Part shown: positions 7,276-12,358 of the stretch, one piece after another
Layout of the letters: every line of letters begins with the position of its first letter
Position numbering within the stretch: position 1 is the first letter of the stretch
DNA from: Eubacterium sp.
GTDB taxonomy: Bacteria > Bacillota_A > Clostridia > Lachnospirales > Lachnospiraceae
DNA length: 21,147 bases
Assembly: GCA_023663915.1 (NCBI GenBank)
Contig: JAMPGN010000049.1
Span: 1 to 21,147 of the forward strand
Reading direction: 5' to 3'
Program-made: the position numbers and the translations under genes
Notes under the pieces: model-generated
The model's database searches: none
What the model was told of the DNA's origin: nothing
Seen by the model: the letters and a program-made list of their open reading frames with translations, nothing else

Positions 7276-8619
7276 TTGAGGATTAAGACAGCAAAAATGA
7301 CTTATGATGAAGTGCTTGCACTTCCGGCGCCAGTCCATGAGAAGCCTGTCAGGCAGCGTTTTATTTTCCGGCTGCTGCTCGTGGCGCTGTCCTTGTGGGA
7401 TTTGTGGATGACACATTTTACATATCGGATGATTCATATGGAGCGACTGGATAAAGATGAGCCTTGTCTGGTTTTGATGAACCATTCCAGTTTCATCGAT
7501 CTTAAGATTGCTGCCAGACTGATGTACGCAAGACCTTTTCATATCGTATGCACGACGGATGGCTTTGTCGGGAAAAAGTGGCTGATGAGGTGCGTCGGCT
7601 GCATTCCGGCGAGGAAATTCATGGCCGATGTGACACTCGTGCGCGATATGGTCTATGCGGTGCGGGAGCTGAAAAGCTCCGTGCTCATGTTTCCGGAAGC
7701 AAGCTACAGCTTTGACGGGACGCAGACTCCTCTTCCCGAAAGCATCGGGAAATGTATCAAACTGCTTAAAGTTCCTGTCGTGCTGATTCGCACTCACGGG
7801 GCGTTCGCGAGAGATCCGCTTTACAATAATTTACAGCTCCGCAAAGTCAGGGTGTCTGCGGATGTGGAATATCTGCTTTCTGCAGAAGAGATTGAAGCGA
7901 AATCGGTGAGAGAGCTCAACGAGCTTTTGCAGGAGAAATTTACATTCGATTATTTTCGTTGGCAGCAGGAGAACCATGTCAGGATCGACGAGCCATTTCG
8001 GGCGGATGGGCTGAACAGAATGTTGTATAAATGCCCTCGATGTAAGACAGAAGGGCAGATGTCGGGGCAGGGAACAAAGATATTATGTAAACAATGTGGA
8101 AAAGAATACGAATTGACGGAATATGGATTTTTGCGGGCTTTGGAAGAAGATTTTTCGCACAAAAATGAGACAAAAAATTGCGAAGAACCGCTGACCGGCG
8201 AGTGCAGGGCGCAGGAGATAGAATTTACACACATTCCGGACTGGTATCGATGGGAGCGGGAGTGCGTTAGACAGGAATTGCTGGCAGGAACATACAGACT
8301 GGAAGTTCCGGTCATAATCTATATGATGGTCAATACGGACAAAATCTATCAGGTGGGAGAAGGCACACTCACACATTCGCGTGAGGGATTCCATCTGACA
8401 GGGTGTGAGGGCAGGCTGGATTATGTTCAGGAGCCGCTTGCTTCCTACAGTCTGTACTCGGATTTCTACTGGTATGAGATCGGTGACGTGATCAGCATCG
8501 GGGACGACAGGGTACAGTACTATTGTTTTCCCAAGGAAAGCGGTGATATCGTAGCCAAGGCGCGGCTTGCCACGGAGGAGCTTTATAAGCTGGTGAAAGC
8601 AAAAACGAATTTTTTGTAA
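7276..8619 (+). CDS. Lysophospholipid acyltransferase family protein with C-terminal zinc ribbon
   Basis: A 447-residue protein that begins at TTG (7276), 7 nt after AGGAG; no ATG fits. After a hydrophobic stretch (about 29-48), residues 60-220 form a PlsC-type acyltransferase domain: the HxxxxD catalytic motif is NHSSFID (His70, Asp75), the substrate motif is FPEA (139-142, usually FPEG), and VPVVLIRTHG follows. Such enzymes transfer acyl chains to lysophosphatidate or similar acceptors at the membrane. Residues 250-280 hold a four-cysteine zinc ribbon (CPRC at 253-256, CKQC at 271-274), and about 170 further residues match nothing I recognise. At about twice the length of a simple PlsC, this is a fusion, so the acceptor may not be lysophosphatidate. 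Confidence 0.82.
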   Translation: MRIKTAKMTYDEVLALPAPVHEKPVRQRFIFRLLLVALSLWDLWMTHFTYRMIHMERLDKDEPCLVLMNHSSFIDLKIAARLMYARPFHIVCTTDGFVGKKWLMRCVGCIPARKFMADVTLVRDMVYAVRELKSSVLMFPEASYSFDGTQTPLPESIGKCIKLLKVPVVLIRTHGAFARDPLYNNLQLRKVRVSADVEYLLSAEEIEAKSVRELNELLQEKFTFDYFRWQQENHVRIDEPFRADGLNRMLYKCPRCKTEGQMSGQGTKILCKQCGKEYELTEYGFLRALEEDFSHKNETKNCEEPLTGECRAQEIEFTHIPDWYRWERECVRQELLAGTYRLEVPVIIYMMVNTDKIYQVGEGTLTHSREGFHLTGCEGRLDYVQEPLASYSLYSDFYWYEIGDVISIGDDRVQYYCFPKESGDIVAKARLATEELYKLVKAKTNFL

Positions 8620-8624
8620 TCAGC

Positions 8625-8653
8625 TTGTATTAAATGATTAAATGTGTTATAAT
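8625..8653 (+). promoter_or_regulatory. Predicted promoter of the small antisense RNA
   Basis: TTGTAT (8625-8630), exactly 17 bases, then the consensus TATAAT (8648-8653). No coding sequence follows on this strand, only an RNA-like segment ending in a strong terminator, so the promoter most likely drives a non-coding RNA. Confidence 0.65.
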
Positions 8654-8659
8654 AAAACA

Positions 8660-8756
8660 CATGGAAGGAACAACCGCCCACAAGGGGTTGACCTAAGGAA
8701 GAATAGAAATTCCACCCTATGATTGGTCAAAGTATACAAGGGTGGTTTTTCTATTC
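8660..8756 (+). ncRNA. Putative type I antitoxin RNA (RatA-like)
   Basis: A segment of about 100 nt runs from just after the TATAAT box to the end of a strong terminator hairpin, with no plausible ORF. An internal small hairpin (CAACC 8671-8675 with GGTTG 8686-8690) precedes the terminator. It converges on the 27-codon toxin gene on the other strand, whose stop is at 8780, so read-through toxin mRNA would be complementary to this RNA over its 3' end. That tail-to-tail geometry is the one known from TxpA/RatA. The ends are inferred, not seen. Confidence 0.55.
8701..8756. terminator. Strong extended terminator hairpin, possibly bidirectional
   Basis: CCACCCT (8712-8718) pairs with AGGGTGG (8739-8745), followed by TTTTT (8746-8750). 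Outer bases also pair (GAATAGAAA with TTTCTATTC), giving 16 pairs with one 2-base mismatch across 8701-8718 and 8739-8756. It ends the small RNA rightward, and may also stop leftward toxin transcription. Confidence 0.8.
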
Positions 8757-8779
8757 CTGTTGTTGGAACTTGAAAAACG

Positions 8780-8863
8780 CTACTGACTTATCAAAGTGAC
8801 TAAGGTCAGCAATGCAAGAATGAACATTCCGAAAGACATAAGGTCTTTGAAGTCAAATTTCAT
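8780..8863 (-). CDS. Putative holin-like / type I toxin peptide (27 aa)
   Basis: A 27-residue peptide, MKFDFKDLMSFGMFILALLT followed by seven more residues ending in ISQ. It has a short charged N-terminus and one hydrophobic helix (about residues 9-25), the layout of the small 'putative holin-like toxin' peptides of Bacillota. The ATG at 8863 has an excellent ribosome binding site (GGGAGGTGG) 5 nt upstream. The same frame is open further upstream, but that part is cysteine- and lysine-rich and has no such site. Type I toxins of this kind depolarise the membrane when not silenced by their antisense RNA; the RNA expected for this one lies immediately downstream on the other strand. Toxicity itself is inferred from size, layout and context. 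Confidence 0.7.
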   Translation of the reverse strand: MKFDFKDLMSFGMFILALLTLVTLISQ

Positions 8864-8959
8864 CCGCACCACCTCCCATCTTTTGTAATGGAAGGCCAAC
8901 ACCTTGCAGTGACACGATTGTTCCTCTTTTTCCACCTTATCATATGTTATATTGTTTGA

Positions 8960-8975
8960 CAACTATTTATAGTTG
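8960..8975. repeat. Inverted repeat near the toxin promoter
   Basis: CAACTAT-TT-ATAGTTG, with perfect 7-base arms, lies next to the likely toxin promoter on the minus strand. It could be an operator or a short RNA stem. Confidence 0.45.
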
Positions 8976-8984
8976 ATTTTTTGT

Positions 8985-9012
8985 ATATTTTTCGTATGCA
9001 TATTTTTCGTAT
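8985..9012. repeat. Tandem 13-base direct repeat
   Basis: ATATTTTTCGTAT occurs twice, at 8985-8997 and 9000-9012, with a 15-base period. Direct repeats upstream of LytTR genes are often binding sites for the regulator, but spacing and sequence do not match a LytTR consensus I know. Confidence 0.5.
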
Positions 9013-9032
9013 ATTCAAATTTCTTTGAATAT
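9011..9032. repeat. Perfect 9-bp inverted repeat
   Basis: ATATTCAAA-TTTC-TTTGAATAT, perfect arms with a 4-base loop, overlapping the end of the tandem repeat by two bases. It is AT-rich; a T-run follows on the plus strand (TTTTCCC), so a weak terminator is possible, as is an operator. Confidence 0.45.
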
Positions 9033-9103
9033 TTTCCCTCATTAGACTCACCAGAATTTAAATATCCTTCATTTTTCCTATTTCGGCATCTCATGCACAG
9101 AAT

Positions 9104-9179
9104 CAGGCAGGATACGCACCACGTCATTGTGCAATCTGCCTGCATGTGATATGTTGGGTGGGTAAAGCGGAACACATGC
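9104..9179 (+). promoter_or_regulatory. Two adjoining stem-loops and a possible promoter upstream of the LytTR gene
   Basis: Stem 1: CAGGCAG (9104-9110) with CTGCCTG (9136-9142), continued inside by GCAC (9116-9119) with GTGC (9129-9132). Stem 2: GCATGTG (9142-9148) with CACATGC (9173-9179). They share base 9142, so they compete slightly. A possible promoter, TTGTGC (9127-9132), 17 bases, TATGTT (9150-9155), lies within. I recognise no riboswitch class. Confidence 0.35.
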
Positions 9180-9215
9180 TATACCATCTGCAGATATTCA
9201 GAAAGGAATCAGGGA

Positions 9216-9656
9216 ATGAAGATCGAAATTAACGTGGACGACAAGTTTGAGGAAACCTGCATCAGCATCTCATGCAAAAGGCTGACACCGGAGCTTGAAA
9301 AGCTGCTTGCCATGATGCGGATTCTGGAGAAACAGCTTGTCGCCGTAAAAGACGGGGAGACGTTTCTGTTAGACGTCTCCGAAGTTATTTATATAGAAGC
9401 GGTAGACCGGAAAACATTTGTCTATACGAAGGACGGAGTCTATGAATCGGGACTGCGCCTGTATGAACTGGAACAGCAGTTGGAGGAGTGCGGGTTTTGC
9501 AGGGTAAGCAAATCCTGCCTGGTGCGACTTAAGGCGATAAGGTCATTAAAAAGCGATATTAACCGCAGGATACGGGTGACGCTCGATAACGGGGAAATGA
9601 TTATCGCATCCAGACAATATGCGGACGGGATCAAGCAAAAACTCGGCATAACATAA
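9216..9656 (+). CDS. LytTR family DNA-binding regulator
   Basis: A 146-residue single-domain transcription regulator. Residues about 45-144 form the LytTR fold: KDGETFLLDVSEVIYIEA, the KTFVYTKDGVYE strand, LEQQLEECGFCRVSKSCLV and the DNA-contacting region around SDINRRIRVTLDNGE, ending in the SRQYADGIKQKLG helix. It has no receiver domain, so control is not by phosphorelay. The ATG at 9216 follows AAAGGAATCAGGG. The next gene encodes a DUF3021 membrane protein; LytTR regulators paired with small membrane inhibitors (LytTR regulatory systems, as described in streptococci) are held inactive at the membrane and autoactivate their own operon when released. The ABC transporter downstream is then the likely output. 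Confidence 0.92.
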   Translation: MKIEINVDDKFEETCISISCKRLTPELEKLLAMMRILEKQLVAVKDGETFLLDVSEVIYIEAVDRKTFVYTKDGVYESGLRLYELEQQLEECGFCRVSKSCLVRLKAIRSLKSDINRRIRVTLDNGEMIIASRQYADGIKQKLGIT

Positions 9657-9723
9657 GGAAAATTTCTAAATTCATTTCACAGGTATTATCACGCAAATAT
9701 CATTACATTTAGGAGGATTTAAC

Positions 9724-10230
9724 ATGGAGGAGAGAAAAACGATATTTGACTATATCGGGCATGTATTTTTAACATTCGGGTTCAGCATTGTAGCATTAAA
9801 TATATTCTGTATTCTTGTGGGTGAAGATGCGCAGGAAGTGTCCTCGATCTATTCCATGGGAAAAGAAGGGCTGGCGGTTGCGACGATGATGCAGTTTTTC
9901 GGTGTGTCGGCTTGTATCACAGGTTTACAGGCATTCTTCTTTACGGATGTTATCATTAAAAGGATGTCGATTGCCATGCGGATGGTCTGTATGCTGACAT
10001 CGATCGTGGCGGTTATTGCCGTCTGCGCCACGGTTTTTGATTGGTTTCCGGTCACGATGTGGCAGGCGTGGGCGGGATTTTTTATCACGTTTGCATTGTG
10101 CTTCGCGGGCAGTCTGTTTTTTGTAACCTTAAAAGAAAAGACGGAAAACCGCAGGATGGAAGAGGCATTGCAGAGGTTGAAAGAGCAGAATGAAAGCGCA
10201 GACGAAAAAAGCAAAGCGAAAGCAGAATGA
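9724..10230 (+). CDS. DUF3021 family membrane protein (probable LytTR partner)
   Basis: A 168-residue integral membrane protein with about four helices (roughly residues 12-33, 50-75, 82-105 and 112-135) and a charged cytoplasmic tail (KEKTENRRMEEALQRL onward) predicted to be helical and highly polar. It matches the DUF3021 pattern: small, four helices, always next to a LytTR gene. In related pairs the membrane partner inhibits the regulator; here that role is inferred from the pairing. The ATG at 9724 follows a perfect AGGAGG (9711-9716). It lies 67 nt after the LytTR gene, and the ABC ATPase starts 74 nt later after a purine-rich spacer. Confidence 0.85.
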   Translation: MEERKTIFDYIGHVFLTFGFSIVALNIFCILVGEDAQEVSSIYSMGKEGLAVATMMQFFGVSACITGLQAFFFTDVIIKRMSIAMRMVCMLTSIVAVIAVCATVFDWFPVTMWQAWAGFFITFALCFAGSLFFVTLKEKTENRRMEEALQRLKEQNESADEKSKAKAE

Positions 10231-10304
10231 AATAAGGAAAGAAAAAGCAGATTAAAAAGCAGAACAGCAGACGGAAAAGCCAGAGTGAGAAAAGGAAGAT
10301 AAAA

Positions 10305-11177
10305 ATGAAAGCGATTGAAGTATCAGAAGTGCAACACCATTTCGGGACCAAAGAAGTGTTAAAGAAAATCACATTATCTGCGGAAAAAGGGGAAATTCTA
10401 GGGCTTCTCGGTCCGTCGGGAGCGGGAAAGACGACTCTTATCAAGATTATAACGGGTCAGCTTGTACCCTCATCCGGAAGCGTCAGACTGGCAGGGTATG
10501 ATATGAGTGGCTTAAAAAATATGAAAAAAACAGATAATTCCGCAGTCTATCGGAAAATCGGGATGATGATGGATGACTTTGGTTTATACGAGAGGCTGTC
10601 ATGTCACGATAATCTGAAACTGTATGCAGACATTTACCGGATCGGCGTGGAAAGAATCAAAGAAGTACTGGAATGGGTTGGCCTTTATGAGGACAGGAAA
10701 TGTACGGCGCAGAAACTTTCCAAAGGCATGAGGGGCAGGCTTATGCTGGCAAGGGCGGTATTGCACCAGCCGGAAATCCTGTTTCTTGACGAACCGACGA
10801 GCGGGCTTGACCCGGCGGCGGTCAGACGGATTCATGGTCTGATATATCAGATGCAGAAACAAGGGACGACGGTATTTCTGACAACCCATAATATGACGGA
10901 AGCAGAAAAGTTATGTAAACATATTGCGCTTCTTCATGAAGGGTGCATCATGGAGTACGGAGAACCGAAGGAGATCTGCAGGCGGTATAATCATCAGAAT
11001 AATTTAAGGATTCGACTCGACGACGGCAGTGTCATACAACTGCCAAACACAGAGGAAGCGGCGGAGCAGATCAGGGAATATCTGCTAGGCAGGCGGATCG
11101 AGACGATTCATTCCACCGAGCCGGATTTGGAATCGGTGTTTATGGAACTTACGGGCAGGAGTTTACAGGAATGCTAA
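10305..11177 (+). CDS. ABC transporter ATP-binding protein
   Basis: A 290-residue ATPase subunit of an ABC-2 type exporter. Visible: Walker A GPSGAGKTT (36-44), signature LSKGM (138-142), Walker B ILFLDEPTSGLDP (158-170), the H-loop in FLTTHNM (His195), and a C-terminal extension (about 230-290) typical of CcmA/BcrA-like drug or peptide exporters. The usual Q-loop glutamine is absent: the segment after RKIG reads MMMDDFGLYERLS. The ATG at 10305 follows AAAGGAAG. The end overlaps the permease start by 7 bases (ATGCTAA), indicating translational coupling. The substrate is unknown; LytTR/DUF3021 linkage suggests a stress, peptide or bacteriocin response, but this is inference. Confidence 0.93.
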   Translation: MKAIEVSEVQHHFGTKEVLKKITLSAEKGEILGLLGPSGAGKTTLIKIITGQLVPSSGSVRLAGYDMSGLKNMKKTDNSAVYRKIGMMMDDFGLYERLSCHDNLKLYADIYRIGVERIKEVLEWVGLYEDRKCTAQKLSKGMRGRLMLARAVLHQPEILFLDEPTSGLDPAAVRRIHGLIYQMQKQGTTVFLTTHNMTEAEKLCKHIALLHEGCIMEYGEPKEICRRYNHQNNLRIRLDDGSVIQLPNTEEAAEQIREYLLGRRIETIHSTEPDLESVFMELTGRSLQEC

Positions 11178-11878
11178 AAATTATGAAAAATGCAGTAATC
11201 ATTTATAAGAAACAGATGAAAGATACAGGGAAAAACCTTGCGCTTCTGATACAGTTTATCATGTTTCCGGTGATGGCGGTCATTATGGAGAATGCAATAC
11301 AGATAGAAGATATGCCGGAACATTTTTTTGTGGGAATGTTTGCGGTCATGCATATCGGAATGGCGCCGCTCAATGTCATGGCGGCGGTTATCGCAGAGGA
11401 AAAGGAGAAAAATACATTGCGGGTTCTGTTGTTTGGTGGAGTAAAACCCGGAGAATATCTGATCGGAACCGGCGGTTATGTCTTTAGCGCGTGTATGGTC
11501 GGAACCATTGTATTTGCGGTATTAGGCGGCTATCGGGGAATGGAATTTGCAGCGTTTCTCCTTATCATGGCGGCTGGGATAATCGTTTCCATGCTTCTTG
11601 GGGCAGTAATCGGTATTCAGAGTAAAAGCCAGATTGCGGCGGCTACGATCATGACGCCTGTGATGATGGTCTTTGCTTTTCTTCCGATGATTGCCATGTT
11701 TAATGACACCGTTGCCAAGATTGCGGATTTTGCCTACTCACAACAGATACAGCTTTTGTTAAACGGATTAGCTTCGCAGGCACAGCCGCAGTTAAAGAGC
11801 ATGGCGGTCATCGCCGCGAGCATGTTACTTGCCGCAGTGATGTTTGTCTGTGCCTATCGCAGGAGCGGTTTAGACTAG
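11171..11878 (+). CDS. ABC-2 type transporter permease
   Basis: A 235-residue membrane protein, the permease partner of the preceding ATPase. About six helices can be traced (LALLIQFIMFPVMAVI, then helices near 53-75, 97-118, 124-148, 155-178 and 210-231). The cytoplasmic motif VIAEEKEKNTLRVLLFGGVKP after the second helix is characteristic of ABC-2 permeases. Only one permease gene is present, so the transporter would be a homodimer of permeases with two ATPases. The start overlaps the ATPase stop by 7 bases; an in-frame ATG at 11183 is an alternative. Substrate unknown. Confidence 0.88.
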   Translation: MLKIMKNAVIIYKKQMKDTGKNLALLIQFIMFPVMAVIMENAIQIEDMPEHFFVGMFAVMHIGMAPLNVMAAVIAEEKEKNTLRVLLFGGVKPGEYLIGTGGYVFSACMVGTIVFAVLGGYRGMEFAAFLLIMAAGIIVSMLLGAVIGIQSKSQIAAATIMTPVMMVFAFLPMIAMFNDTVAKIADFAYSQQIQLLLNGLASQAQPQLKSMAVIAASMLLAAVMFVCAYRRSGLD

Positions 11879-11894
11879 CAAAATGGTCGGCACA

Positions 11895-12089
11895 CTAGGA
11901 TTTCCCGCAGAAGTGGACAAAAATCCAGCACAGGATCGGCAGCGCCACGGTGACGGCAAGACAACCGGCAAAGAGCTGTCCGGAGCCTGTCATATCCAGA
12001 AAGGCGACAATCAAAGTGATTACATACATGGCAACGAGCAGGACGACGCAGACCAGCGCGGCGATCTGTTTCGGGGTCATTTTTTTCAT
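11895..12089 (-). CDS. Small two-helix membrane protein, uncharacterised
   Basis: A 64-residue protein with a basic N-terminus (MKKMTPKQIAALVCVVLLVA) and two hydrophobic helices (about 8-30 and 39-60) separated by DMTGSGQLF. It resembles short conserved membrane proteins common in clostridia, but I cannot give a function. The ATG at 12089 is preceded by GCGAGG about 8 nt upstream. It converges on the ABC permease, with 16 nt between the stops. The opposite strand is also open here (11883-12152), but that product is polar and low in complexity, so this strand is the likely coding one. The hydrophobic periodicity and sensible start are the main support. Confidence 0.7.
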   Translation of the reverse strand: MKKMTPKQIAALVCVVLLVAMYVITLIVAFLDMTGSGQLFAGCLAVTVALPILCWIFVHFCGKS

Positions 12090-12285
12090 GGGAAACCTCG
12101 CTTTCGGGGTGAGTGGGTAAATATGTCTGTGACCATTCTTACTTTAACATGAATTGCAAGGTTCTACAACATAAACGATTGATATACTCCCGTATCTTGG
12201 GAATCCCATATTCCAATGATATTTTTCAAATGTTGTTTCGTGCAAACTGCCGTCTGTGTATGTTGTCTGAGTACAAAGAATTAGA

Positions 12286-12314
12286 GTGACAAAAGAAATG
12301 TTTTCCTATATGAT
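12286..12314 (+). promoter_or_regulatory. Predicted promoter of the beta-mannosidase gene
   Basis: GTGACA (12286-12291), 17 bases, TATGAT (12309-12314), 45 nt before the chosen start codon. No sugar-regulator operator was recognised nearby. Confidence 0.45.
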
Positions 12315-12358
12315 AGAAGTTACGATGATGTTATCATGACGATGAAAGGTTGACAGAC

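Larger units (their letters stand above)
8864..9215. other. Intergenic region between the toxin and LytTR genes
   Basis: This 352-nt gap has no credible gene. It holds the toxin leader, inverted repeats at 8960-8975 and 9011-9032, a 13-base tandem repeat (8985-9012), two overlapping stem-loops (9104-9179) and a possible LytTR-gene promoter. The start site of the toxin mRNA is unclear; TTGTCA with TAAGGT 17 bases on (minus strand, about 8963-8935) is the best candidate. Confidence 0.6.

Noticed and set aside
8864..8962. N-terminal extension of the toxin peptide to 60 residues
   Set aside because: The internal ATG at 8863 has a near-perfect ribosome binding site, and the 27-residue form matches known small membrane toxins. 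The extension is polar and lacks a start signal.
8963..9175. Minus-strand 70-codon ORF upstream of the toxin
   Set aside because: Low-complexity lysine- and asparagine-rich C-terminus, overlaps repeats and the likely toxin promoter; no family resemblance.
11883..12152. Plus-strand 89-codon ORF opposite the small membrane protein
   Set aside because: The product is polar and repetitive, while the minus strand gives a clean two-helix membrane protein with a sensible start.
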